Source: Diphasiastrum complanatum (lineage: Eukaryota > Streptophyta > Lycopodiopsida > Lycopodiales > Lycopodiaceae). Taken from it: DNA of 60,000 nt. This document shows positions 50,143 through 52,500 of this stretch, piece by piece. Numbering within the stretch: position 1 is the stretch's first letter; the number at the start of each line of letters is the position of its first letter. Position numbers and translations under genes: made by a program. The stretch is from the NCBI GenBank assembly GCA_029204225.1, contig CM055095.1, positions 32,863,732 through 32,923,731 of the forward strand, read 5' to 3'. The notes beneath the pieces are model-generated. The model saw only the letters and a program-made list of their open reading frames with translations, had not been told where the DNA came from and made no database searches.

Positions 50143-52277
50143 TTGTTAATGCAGTTGCATTGCACTTGCACATGAAAAAAACTACTTGGGAAGCACTCCT
50201 TGTCTTATCTTTGGTTTTGGTAACTAGAAGACATTAATAATATTACCTTTCTTTTTCTTCTGTGTTTTCATTCCTCCACTTGTGAATAACTCAACATCGT
50301 CTTTCCTCTTCTACAGACATCACTTGCTCCTTTCATCCCATCTTATGTTTCATCCTTGTCAAAGTAAACCATTATTTTTAATATGCATGTAGAGATACAG
50401 AAAAAGAGCAGGTAAAATGGACAGAGATGAATCCAGCATTATCCTTACGTGCAGGAACCCCAAGCTTTGAAAGAAGCAGTCAAAACATTGAATGAGAAAT
50501 ATGTTTCAAATAAAGTGACCATGGTACCAGTAGATCAAGAATTGTTGAAAGAAATTTCTCGACAAAGAGATTATCTTGAACGGATGGTAATTGTCTATCC
50601 CTTGCTGACTGACAACAAAAACTTACTGCATTTGCTTCTTGAACTTGTGACATGAGCAAATTCTTTAAGCTTCTGTGAGGCAAGTGTGACTGCATTCAAT
50701 AAATATGCCAACATCATCTACACAGCTATATGTTATATCTTTGAATGTATATCTTTGAACAATATTGATTACTTCTAGTCAATAATTTATAATGAGCATT
50801 TTGAGGGTCACTTAGCTTTCTCCAACATTTAGCAAAAGAAAATTTGTGGCAAAAAAGGTTAGCTTATTAACTAGCATGAATGTTATGTGACTTATGATTG
50901 CATGCCATTTAAGGCAACAACTACTCAAAAACCTCAAACTGATTATGACTAATGGCAAAAAGTTCTCAATGTTCTTCATGCCTTTGGCTACCGTTTAACA
51001 TGAATTTTTGCTTGCTGTCTGGTACAATATTCAGCTCACATTTTGTTTTTATGTCCAAGACAGTAAGAATCTCAGTTCCACTTAAACTTTAGGGAGACGA
51101 AGCTAGAACTTCGGTTATAAACTCTATCACTATGGGCATGCTCTTGAACTCTATAGGCCCCAAGCTCGAGCCTTTCCTTGAAAAGACTGGGTGCGATTGA
51201 TTGTCTGAAGACCTTTTAGCAATCCGTACTTTCAAATATGAGCTATGAAGCCAGAATCATTCAATCATTGGACCTAAATTGGATTTTAGCTTGTGAAAGG
51301 AAGTAGAAGGATTGCTATCCCATAGGTAGATGTTATGTTTTTTTTCAAGTGGTCGTTAATGACAGTCAATAAAATGTAGTGATATAGTAATCCTTACTTC
51401 TGTCTATGTGCTTGAAAGCTAGAATAACTAAATTGGATTTCAATCTATTGAAAGGAGGTAGAAGAATTGATGTGTCCTGTAGTTAGCTGTTATCTTGTTC
51501 CAGAGGTTGATAGTGACAGTCCCTATATGTAGTGATATTGCAATATACTGGCAGGTGGAAGGTCTACAGCGAAAATTTTGCAAGGACAATGAGGCCAACC
51601 ATAAAAATCATCTGCGCATCATGCGAGAGAATGTAGTCCTAATCAAGGAGCTCAACGAGCTAAGAAGGGACCTGAAGGTAATGAAACTTAACGCCCATAA
51701 AGGAAGACAGAAGAAATTGGACTCCCTAGAGAAGGTAGCAGTAACCACAAGGTCTTCTGATATTGCTGCAACTAGCGAATTCAAAAATATGCGAGCCCAA
51801 CTCCAAGAACTTGAGATCAAACTGAAAACACAGCAAGAAAAGATTACCCTCTTGGAGAGCCTTTTAACTGAGAATCAAAATGCTGAGCTCTATTCGAAAT
51901 TAGCAGGAGAATTACCATGTATGGACAACAGCCTTAGTACAGAGGATGTTGTGGGGTCAAATGCCAATGTTTTGAATCTGCAAATGCTGATCAAACAGCC
52001 TCTGAATTCAGAAATTAAGCAGGAGCATGATCTCCTTGAGAGACTAGCACATAGTGACGAAAAGGACAAGCCTGAAAGGATCCAGCTCAACATAACAGTT
52101 GTGGATGCCTTTAAGAATGTGGTGACAGAGGATCTGCAGTTTCGGATCACACAACTGGAAGGTGCACTAGCTGACAACCTCAAACAAATTGAGTACTTAG
52201 AGAAAGCACTACAAGAACAAGAGCTGGATATTAAAAGCAAAGTTGAGGCAGATGCCAGTGATGAGGTTCCTAGCTGA
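3449..52277 (+). CDS. CFAP57: CFAP57/WDR65-like axonemal protein, 17 exons, 5' end outside window
   Basis: Joined exons: 3449-3697, 5207-5533, 9296-9464, 12083-12300, 12505-12726, 14208-14319, 17546-17796, 33970-34122, 35268-35374, 35555-35648, 36658-36812, 37364-37549, 43187-43271, 43742-43869, 48963-49128, 50455-50586, 51555-52277. Phases agree at all 16 junctions and all introns are GT-AG, giving 1158 residues. Residues 1 to about 480 are WD40-type (SIDRSVRVWNY, GLDGAIYEWRM, GEDGVLSIFDI); about 480 to the end is coiled coil, with RYDETIGEKEKRIYELK-type and FVLDYKIKDLKQTIEPRE blocks closely matching animal CFAP57 as I recall it. In Chlamydomonas, FAP57 helps assemble a subset of inner-arm dyneins in the 96-nm axonemal repeat. 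In a plant the expected site is the sperm flagellum. About 200 N-terminal residues are missing upstream. The identity is strong; expression is inferred only. Confidence 0.93.
3698..5206 (+). other. Intron a, 1.5 kb, nothing recognised
   Basis: AT-rich sequence with GT and AG ends. A 111-codon open frame at 4198-4533 resembles no domain I know and has no codon bias or splice context to support it. No element ends were found. Confidence 0.6.
5207..5533 (+). CDS. CFAP57: CFAP57 exon b (residues 84-192)
   Basis: Acceptor GTGCAG before 5207, donor CAA|GTACTT after 5533; 109 codons, phase 0 to 0. It reads SKGFICGEIGGKISIFEK and later INSMAMTPNEDLLACILGSNQ. These match the CFAP57 segments SKGF-LFEK and the following WD strand. 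The plant exon starts closer to SKGF than the animal protein, so the linker between the propellers is shorter. Confidence 0.9.
5560..6160 (-). mobile_element. Decayed Ty3/gypsy protease-reverse transcriptase junction
   Basis: On the minus strand, broken frames read YFNKKILRHQVSHLL, then HGLIAPSEGHFGTP and ILLIDKK. This is the N-terminal landmark of gypsy reverse transcriptase (usually GLI-PS-SP-GTPVLLV-KK). The sequence at 5907-6149 could be the preceding protease linker. Stops and frame changes make it non-functional. It lies antisense inside a CFAP57 intron. Confidence 0.6.
6420..6960 (-). mobile_element. LINE (non-LTR) reverse transcriptase fragment
   Basis: The minus strand reads HGGCSLSPTLFGLYIDELE, then ILLYIDDVVLVSKA, followed by a VNTEKTKVM-type thumb segment. 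The CPLSP-LF and YADD boxes of LINE reverse transcriptase are recognisable, but here the catalytic box is YIDD and the first Cys-Pro is changed. The downstream part shares its SYTYLG segment with a sense copy at 49540. 5' and 3' ends are missing. Confidence 0.75.
6977..7004 (+). repeat. (TTC)n microsatellite
   Basis: A run of about nine TTC units within intron b. Confidence 0.9.
7303..7402. repeat. GC-rich GCGTCC repeat patch
   Basis: About 100 bases are built from GCGTCC, ACGCGCGTCC and related units in an otherwise AT-rich intron, followed by T and A runs. On the minus strand it translates to a DADARLDARSDA-like repeat, but there is no supporting gene structure. Confidence 0.75.
7860..8220. 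repeat. Tandem repeat, about three units of 108-114 bp
   Basis: The block CTTTTGGCAATGCAAAATAA recurs near 7884, 7992 and 8103, each followed by an ATTGGAAGATGAGG segment and a GATACTTTT-TATGGTAGCCAAG segment. The minus-strand frame at 7825-8178 simply follows the repeat and is not taken as a gene. Confidence 0.8.
8221..9295 (+). other. Remainder of intron b, nothing recognised
   Basis: No domain, long frame or element boundary was recognised. The segment ends with the acceptor ATGCAG before exon c. Confidence 0.55.
9296..9464 (+). CDS. CFAP57: CFAP57 exon c (residues 193-248 plus one base)
   Basis: Acceptor ATGCAG before 9296, donor GTG|GTAAGC after 9464. It reads ITGLDVCLRKPILVTCSIDR, then VRVWNY and ISLHPSG. 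This is a classical WD40 repeat, and ITGL-C-RKP is a highly conserved CFAP57 block. It ends one base into a Gly codon, completed by exon d. Confidence 0.93.
10104..10240 (-). pseudogene. Type II NAD(P)H dehydrogenase-like exon fragment, captured
   Basis: The minus strand reads EIVVVGGGPTGLES, AAELHNLVHDDLKKRYPDV and HKFVKSS. GGGPTG with a following AAELHD-V-DL--YP is the second nucleotide-binding fold of plant NDA/NDB-type NAD(P)H dehydrogenases. The family context is known; the exact donor is inferred. About 45 residues are kept, with stops beyond. It lies wholly inside a non-autonomous element, so I read it as a transduplicated exon, not a gene. Confidence 0.55.
10340..10495 (+). repeat. 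Direct duplication of about 100 bp
   Basis: A TCTGGAAT-GTCACT-CTCTACGCCTTGTTGGT-CAGCTTTCCTGCTT segment appears near 10336 and again near 10436 with small changes. Both copies lie inside the captured-fragment element. Confidence 0.75.
11113..11186 (+). repeat. (CT)n(CA)n compound microsatellite
   Basis: An uninterrupted CT run to about 11160 switches directly to a CA run up to 11186, in intron c. Confidence 0.95.
11187..12082 (+). other. 3' part of intron c, nothing recognised
   Basis: A 133-codon open frame at 11452-11853 has no recognised domain. The intron ends with the acceptor ATTTCAG. Confidence 0.5.
12083..12300 (+). CDS. CFAP57: CFAP57 exon d (residues 249-321)
   Basis: Acceptor TTTCAG before 12083, donor AAG|GTGATC after 12300. 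It completes the split Gly and reads VGFSDRLRFMNLLIDDIR, then CQECKFSNGGQYFAAV and LRGHNGK. The DKLRLMNLLIDDIR and FSNGGH-FAAV blocks are among the most conserved parts of CFAP57. Confidence 0.95.
12301..12504 (+). other. Short intron d (204 bp)
   Basis: GT-AG intron without insertions, one of only two introns in the window near the usual plant size. Confidence 0.85.
12505..12726 (+). CDS. CFAP57: CFAP57 exon e (residues 322-395)
   Basis: Acceptor CAACAG before 12505, donor AAG|GTATCATC after 12726; 74 codons, phase 0 to 0. It reads VRCIWWSADDTVLLTAGLDG, AIYEWRM, then FAVGSDKKLKEM. These are WD40 repeats of the second propeller. The donor itself is duplicated downstream in the intron (see the tandem repeat). 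Confidence 0.94.
12723..13240 (+). repeat. Tandem duplication starting at the exon e splice donor
   Basis: Units start at 12723, 12977 and 13104 with CAAGGTATC-TCAAA and continue through ACTAGGC-ATTTGCAGAGCA, CTTGGACACTGATTAGTAG and GAGTTGAGTGTCCAAAAC. Spacings are 254 and 127, that is two periods and one period of about 127 bp. Between units one and two lie three copies of a CATGGGT-CATCTCATAAACA segment. Each unit carries the last four exon bases plus GT. Confidence 0.85.
13300..14207 (+). other. 3' part of intron e, no gene recognised
   Basis: A purine-rich start with ACTTTATTAATG near 13345 resembles the reverse of an LTR polyadenylation region, but no partner LTR was found. Otherwise AT-rich and featureless up to the CATGCAG acceptor. 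Confidence 0.45.
14208..14319 (+). CDS. CFAP57: CFAP57 exon f (residues 396-432 plus one base)
   Basis: Acceptor ATGCAG before 14208, donor CAG|GTATGT after 14319. It reads SYPSVVVIAQIVLPSMSRLL, then FAATELGGVRTYRYPLT, aligning with the animal segment that ends in a -G-IRA-KYPL motif. It ends one base into a Gly codon. Confidence 0.88.
14320..14861 (+). other. 5' part of intron f, nothing recognised
   Basis: A 63-codon open frame at 14359-14550 has no domain. No element ends were seen. Confidence 0.5.
14862..15125 (-). mobile_element. GTTCCGGAACG-family inverted-repeat element (copy 2, reversed)
   Basis: It begins TAGTTGCCCGTTCC and ends GGGTCGGAACGGGTTTC. Read on the minus strand it starts GAAACCCGTTCCGACCC and continues through ACGTTCCGGAATGTACTG, matching copy 1. 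The interior has imperfect repeats of a GAATCGCTATCTGAGCTA unit of about 23 bases. No flanking duplication was found. Confidence 0.6.
15500..16030 (-). mobile_element. LTR retrotransposon remnant with tRNA-Met-type PBS
   Basis: GCTCTGATACCA at 15805-15816 is the complement of the TGGTATCAGAGC primer-binding site. It is followed on the + strand by TGTAGGAAATAG, the expected inner end of a minus-strand 5' LTR. The adjoining frame at 15515-15817 shows no gag domain. LTR outer end not defined and no second LTR found. Confidence 0.4.
16290..16869. mobile_element. Inner MITE of the same family, perfect 8-bp TSD
   Basis: It starts CATAGAATTAATGAACCGT and ends GAACCGTGGGTTCTATG, the same termini as the outer copy. 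It is flanked by a perfect duplication AGTAGCCA (16282-16289 and 16870-16877) made from outer-element sequence. It carries an expanded ATCTGTGAAAT-type repeat in its centre. Confidence 0.85.
16485..16735 (+). repeat. ATCTGT(G/C)AAATC simple-repeat array
   Basis: About 20 degenerate copies of a CATCTGTGAAAT unit, with one stretch in reverse orientation (near 16605-16630), make up the core of the inner MITE. Confidence 0.8.
17055..17545 (+). other. 3' end of intron f, nothing recognised
   Basis: No domain or element end. It finishes in a pyrimidine-rich tract and the acceptor TTTCAG. Confidence 0.55.
17546..17796 (+). CDS. CFAP57: CFAP57 exon g (residues 433-516)
   Basis: Acceptor TTTCAG before 17546, donor AAG|GTACTG after 17796. 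It reads GEYQEAQASGAPITRM, LLFCTGEDGVLSIFDIKD and WAEEVLMTKMDLEEM. This is the last WD40 blade and its exit into the coiled coil; A-EEVL-TK-D-EE is a CFAP57 signature at that boundary. Confidence 0.95.
17797..18600 (+). other. Start of the 16.2-kb intron g, nothing recognised
   Basis: AT-rich DNA before the retrotransposon nest. No 3' LTR for element C was found here. Confidence 0.5.
18600..20975 (-). mobile_element. Gypsy element C, 3' half: reverse transcriptase, RNase H, integrase
   Basis: On the minus strand, in order: reverse transcriptase start (FIYEIEHTEWVSPMVIVPKK, 19826-20008), RNase H region (FMRHANYYRIFI, HALRLLYR, 19121-19333), integrase zinc-binding region (EAIGGGHFATDK, SCWWPT, 18801-19194) and the start of the core (IIAITNLTHKMG near 18770). 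Stops and frame changes are frequent. The core breaks off near 18650 and no 3' LTR was found. It continues beyond element A at 29341. Confidence 0.8.
20971..20975 (+). repeat. Target duplication of element A (left)
   Basis: TGGTA at 20971-20975 is repeated exactly at 29341-29345, on the other side of element A. Confidence 0.9.
20976..21644 (-). repeat. Element A 3' LTR
   Basis: On the minus strand it begins TGTCACATGTACTTTG and ends GTGTGCAACA. It is nearly identical to 28684-29340 apart from a few substitutions and an indel of about 9 bases near 21115. Confidence 0.92.
21661..22013 (-). pseudogene. Element A integrase C-terminus with chromodomain
   Basis: The minus strand resumes the integrase frame after element B: YCGPWKIVKKINSVAYELDL, VHPVFHVSRLKKV, then the chromodomain-like EYLVAWHGRPLSDATWETV. 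The break in the open frame at 22013/27233 is exactly where element B entered. Confidence 0.85.
22014..22929 (-). repeat. Element B 3' LTR
   Basis: Begins TGCTGCGCCGGCG and ends TTTACAACA on the + strand. Compared with the other LTR it has roughly 30 extra bases near 22132-22160 and a small number of substitutions. Confidence 0.93.
23217..25508 (-). pseudogene. Element B gag-protease polyprotein, one in-frame TGA
   Basis: One minus-strand frame runs from the ATG at 25508 to the stop at 23217, broken only by a TGA at 25044-25046. It has an acidic, basic-rich N-terminus with coiled coil, a Retrotrans_gag domain (EDWLFHMDHYFRLM, LREEFIPKD), a CCHC zinc knuckle (CFNCHQQGHSWRSC, near 24250-24295) and an aspartyl-protease site VDLGASHNYLS (near 23970) followed by ILGLSW. 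The usual catalytic triad is DTG or DSG, so DLG may be inactive. The C-terminal tail holds a tandem duplication. Gag packages RNA in cytoplasmic particles. About 764 codons. Confidence 0.85.
23335..23615 (-). repeat. Tandem duplication of about 148 bp in element B gag tail
   Basis: The segment from CTTGAGCTCTGCA to CCTTCGTTAAAGAGGTGA occurs at about 23335-23465 and 23482-23612. In the protein, HLFNEG-P-VTN begins each unit, but the C-terminal copy has slipped frame. Confidence 0.85.
25509..26339 (-). other. Element B 5' leader
   Basis: Lies between the primer-binding site and the gag ATG. No long meaningful frame. It contains repeated CCGTGCTT-AC...GGCAGCAC-TTGCCTCA segments (near 25864, 25975, 26068, 26150, 26228), spaced about 75-110 bases apart. 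Confidence 0.55.
26340..27232 (-). repeat. Element B 5' LTR
   Basis: Begins TGCTGCGTCGGCG and ends TTTACAACA on the + strand; the CTAGG duplication follows directly. Confidence 0.93.
27233..27920 (-). pseudogene. Element A integrase core and C-terminal region
   Basis: The minus strand reads GLPRSIVSDRDSRFIGNFW (catalytic Asp region, 27591-27920), then EFAYNDKKNASTKMSPFELN and EEGDMVFLRIPKE (27233-27555). A frame change occurs near 27560-27590. It continues at 22013 below element B. Confidence 0.85.
27917..28168 (-). pseudogene. Element A gag N-terminal stub
   Basis: ATG-led frame with RLDAVCSKVDTIEATLKLIL, a coiled-coil type gag start. It runs straight into integrase sequence at about 27915, so an internal deletion has removed the rest of gag and most of pol. 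Confidence 0.55.
28684..29340 (-). repeat. Element A 5' LTR
   Basis: Partner of 20976-21644. Its inner edge is two bases from the primer-binding site and the outer edge is followed by the TGGTA duplication. Confidence 0.92.
29341..32527 (-). mobile_element. Gypsy element C, 5' half: leader, gag, protease
   Basis: The primer-binding site TGGTGCCGTTGC (minus, 32511-32522) is followed by a leader, gag fragments (30625-31383, with acidic and proline-rich stretches), a CCHC knuckle CNASCHDTAYC preceded by CHL (30411-30470) and protease-region sequence (SIKLANQSCVRPK, WLRFMQVVHNRGTSR, 29341-29773). The frame is broken in several places. This joins the 3' half at 20970 once element A is removed. 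Confidence 0.75.
31580..32190 (+). repeat. Dispersed GC(G/A)AGGGTT motif in element C leader
   Basis: GC-AGGGTT or CGAGGGTTT occurs near 31590, 31624, 31742, 31787, 31917, 31947 and 32018, with weaker copies near 32168. No coding frame explains the spacing. Confidence 0.55.
32528..33000 (-). repeat. Probable element C 5' LTR, outer end unclear
   Basis: TGTTAGATGCC begins five bases from the primer-binding site, as expected for the inner end of an LTR. Without a second LTR the far end cannot be set; 33000 is a rough guess. Confidence 0.4.
33001..33969 (+). other. 3' end of intron g, nothing recognised
   Basis: AT-rich sequence, no domain. It ends in acceptor CCTATAG before exon h. Confidence 0.5.
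33970..34122 (+). CDS. CFAP57: CFAP57 exon h (residues 517-567)
   Basis: Acceptor CTATAG before 33970, donor GAG|GTAATA after 34122; 51 codons, phase 0 to 0. It reads VKELATDNEYQMRLKDLAMN, then ERIKALNEAF. The EL---NEYQ-RLKD block is a distinctive CFAP57 match at the start of the coiled coil. Confidence 0.94.
34123..35267 (+). other. Intron h, nothing recognised
   Basis: 1.1 kb of AT-rich intron with no element ends or domains. Confidence 0.55.
35268..35374 (+). CDS. CFAP57: CFAP57 exon i (residues 568-602 plus two bases)
   Basis: Acceptor CCCAG before 35268, donor AAAG|GTCTTA after 35374. It reads ILDLEEKQIKAEEKHLQQLK and EEQWRQKMM, a heptad-rich coiled coil. It ends two bases into an Arg codon. 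Confidence 0.88.
35555..35648 (+). CDS. CFAP57: CFAP57 exon j (residues 603-634)
   Basis: Acceptor ATTAG before 35555, donor CTG|GTACTT after 35648. It completes Arg and reads YSALGQEKELLNERWEQKHV. The intron before it is only 180 bp. Confidence 0.88.
35649..36657 (+). other. Intron j, nothing firmly recognised
   Basis: 1.0 kb. A GAAAGAAAGAAAG tract followed by AAGCTTTATTAATAT near 36430 looks like a reversed polyadenylation region of an LTR, similar to the one near 13345, but nothing more can be said. Confidence 0.45.
36658..36812 (+). CDS. CFAP57: CFAP57 exon k (residues 635-685 plus two bases)
   Basis: Acceptor CATTAG before 36658, donor GAAA|GTAAAA after 36812. It reads ECVEEFEEKLTKERLVVEKL and EEIKRQTEEDTDHEIEDLKR, corresponding to the animal E---EEDEDREI-D-K block. 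Confidence 0.92.
37364..37549 (+). CDS. CFAP57: CFAP57 exon l
   Basis: Acceptor AACAG before 37364, donor CTAA|GTTTGT after 37549. It reads YEGKLVQEKDIVLRLKGENG, LLKKKFNEF and EMLACFERDA. The KYE-KL--EK---LRLKGE-G---KKF block is the strongest coiled-coil match to CFAP57. It starts and ends inside codons, completed by the flanking exons. Confidence 0.95.
37550..37900 (+). other. Start of intron l, nothing recognised
   Basis: AT-rich sequence before the element D LTR region. Confidence 0.4.
38120..38175 (+). repeat. Short tandem repeat in element D LTR region
   Basis: ATCCATTAACACTACGA-type units of about 17 bases repeat three to four times. Confidence 0.75.
38784..40241 (-). pseudogene. Extra reading frame of element D downstream of integrase
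   Basis: Three minus-strand blocks follow integrase: an ATG-led start near 40241 (SSTDTSQSPRYTIHRDVPS, WMTLAEPLLTAMGIHE), a middle part at 39403-39900 (helical, then proline-rich with PQIPVPVMPQFS) and an end at 38784-39421 (LRVDPYYVPMPRRNKWKDLG). They are now split by stops and frame changes. I do not recognise the protein. Position after pol is where Athila-type elements carry an extra frame, but no signal peptide or membrane segment is evident. Confidence 0.45.
40485..40835. repeat. Two-way GGCGAAGGTTC motif cluster
   Basis: GGCGAAGGTT or GCGAAGGTTC occurs near 40490, 40660, 40689 and 40821, and the reverse AACCTTCGCC or CCTTCGCC occurs near 40550, 40569, 40725 and 40762. The cluster lies between integrase and the extra frame of element D. 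Confidence 0.65.
41156..42576 (-). pseudogene. Element D pol: RNase H linker and integrase
   Basis: Overlapping broken frames at 42313-42576, 42047-42394, 41607-41981, 41458-41715 and 41156-41362 together give a nearly full integrase with zinc region and catalytic D-D-E landmarks. Frame changes near 42050, 41650 and 41400 make it inactive. Confidence 0.8.
42707..43097. mobile_element. GTTCCGGAACG-family end (copy 3) with unrecognised flanking segment
   Basis: At 43048-43097 the sequence CCCGTTCCGGAACGGAACG leads to CGGGAACGGGCAACTA, the same right end as copy 1. The T-rich DNA before it also resembles copy 1. The 42707-42960 segment breaks the element D frame and translates on the minus strand to a stretch with KLTIAGNSWTTSM and CRCTPCDG, possibly another captured exon, which I do not recognise. 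Confidence 0.45.
43187..43271 (+). CDS. CFAP57: CFAP57 exon m
   Basis: Acceptor TTGCAG before 43187, donor CAA|GTATTT after 43271. It reads ALKKDIAERDETIGEKEKRI, then YELKRKNQ. The I-ERDETI--KEKRIY-LK-KNQ block is nearly identical to the animal protein as I recall it. Confidence 0.95.
43742..43869 (+). CDS. CFAP57: CFAP57 exon n (residues 777-818 plus two bases)
   Basis: Acceptor ATGCAG before 43742, donor AAAG|GTTAGT after 43869. It reads ELEKIKFVLDYKIKDLKQTI, EPRELELQ, matching the FKFVLDYKIKELK-QIEPRE block of CFAP57. Confidence 0.96.
43870..45250 (+). other. 5' part of intron n, nothing recognised
   Basis: AT-rich sequence up to the truncated edge of copia element E. No gene, no element end found. 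Confidence 0.5.
45262..46029 (-). pseudogene. Element E reverse transcriptase (C-terminal half) and RNase H
   Basis: An intact frame of 255 codons. It reads TIFVDDSLMIG (the catalytic YVDD box region), LGEATKCLGLEI, YQNLIGSLMYLAICTRPDL, then RNase H landmarks HHYSDASWASC and EVEYVA. These are copia-specific. The usual continuation with the DN-SAI-L block is cut off. Confidence 0.92.
46048..47187 (-). pseudogene. Element E gag-protease
   Basis: One frame with two stops (near 46862 and 46790). It reads YRIWKFKIKTLLKGEGIW (copia gag start), CESSHAAWERLKQKY (UBN2-type gag), two CCHC knuckles (CNHCHKPGHTANKC, CMHCKKKGHSAYDC) and the protease site VIDSGATSHIT. It ends at the internal deletion. Confidence 0.9.
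47253..48011 (-). repeat. Element E 5' LTR
   Basis: On the minus strand it begins TGTCG and ends CGACA next to the primer-binding site TGGTATCAGAGC. A TATA-like ATATAAAC lies near 47670 and AATAAA near 47390. The outer edge was chosen from the short inverted TGTCG/CGACA ends, since the second LTR is missing. Confidence 0.65.
48012..48962 (+). other. 3' part of intron n, nothing recognised
   Basis: AT-rich sequence with no domain, ending in GCGTAG before exon o. Confidence 0.5.
48963..49128 (+). CDS. CFAP57: CFAP57 exon o (residues 819-874)
   Basis: Acceptor GCGTAG before 48963, donor CAG|GTAGTT after 49128. It completes Arg and reads AHNGNTRKELVIAEMNLKLE and IKHFQHDFYELTQLVQ, corresponding to the L-LNITEL and F--DLH-CV-YIQ region. 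A TAG acceptor is less usual but phase and similarity support it. Confidence 0.88.
49129..49500 (+). other. 5' part of intron o, nothing recognised
   Basis: AT-rich, no domain, up to the LINE fragment. Confidence 0.45.
49540..49805 (+). mobile_element. LINE fragment (thumb region after the catalytic box), sense
   Basis: Broken frames read QELTFVGQVLEVTPSYTYLG, then TRLGKGHASLVQLERF and TSTALYAAEAW. This matches the part just downstream of the catalytic box in the LINE at 6420-6960 (same SYTYLG and ATSRLGQ-M segments). Both ends are truncated. Confidence 0.65.
50090..50138 (+). repeat. (TC)n microsatellite
   Basis: An uninterrupted TC run of about 24 units in intron o. Confidence 0.95.
50455..50586 (+). 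CDS. CFAP57: CFAP57 exon p (residues 875-918)
   Basis: Acceptor GTGCAG before 50455, donor ATG|GTAATT after 50586; 44 codons. It reads EPQALKEAVKTLNEKYVSN and QELLKEISRQRDYLERM, matching the EP-LLKE-V--L-EKYV and E--RQREHLER blocks of CFAP57. Confidence 0.95.
50587..51554 (+). other. Intron p, with a diverged direct repeat
   Basis: No gene recognised. The segment CTAAATTGGATTT to GTAGTGATAT occurs at about 51273-51393 and again at 51428-51543, a period of about 155 bases. The second copy runs up to the functional acceptor of exon q. Confidence 0.65.
51555..52277 (+). CDS. CFAP57: CFAP57 terminal exon q (residues 919-1158 and stop)
   Basis: Acceptor TGGCAG before 51555; open to the TGA at 52275-52277. 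The first third reads HLRIMRENVVLIKELNELRR, the conserved RIM-EN--LIKEINELRREL block. The remaining 180 residues are coiled coil (FKNMRAQLQELEIKLKTQQ, LQFRITQLEGALADNLKQ) separated by a Ser- and Asn-rich stretch; this tail is not recognisably conserved with animals. It ends in an acidic DASDEVPS. Confidence 0.94.
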   Translation: MEGLQRKFCKDNEANHKNHLRIMRENVVLIKELNELRRDLKVMKLNAHKGRQKKLDSLEKVAVTTRSSDIAATSEFKNMRAQLQELEIKLKTQQEKITLLESLLTENQNAELYSKLAGELPCMDNSLSTEDVVGSNANVLNLQMLIKQPLNSEIKQEHDLLERLAHSDEKDKPERIQLNITVVDAFKNVVTEDLQFRITQLEGALADNLKQIEYLEKALQEQELDIKSKVEADASDEVPS

Positions 52278-52500
52278 TCAGAGCACTTTTTGGTGTGTAT
52301 CCAAGTGATGTCACATGAGAATTGAGAAGTTACCTGGGCAGAACCTGAAGTTTTCATGGAATCTCAGCTTAGTGTAGTTGGCTATTGAAGTTTTTATTTC
52401 AACAATGATGCCCTCTTATCCACAAGACAAATACCAGGGCAGAAGGAATCATCTTGCATCCTTGATAAGGTTTTAGCCTTGACGTCTTTCAAGGTGTCTT
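52278..52500 (+). other. Presumed 3' UTR of CFAP57
   Basis: Sequence directly after the stop. No clear AATAAA lies close by, so the transcript end cannot be set from sequence. Confidence 0.4.
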
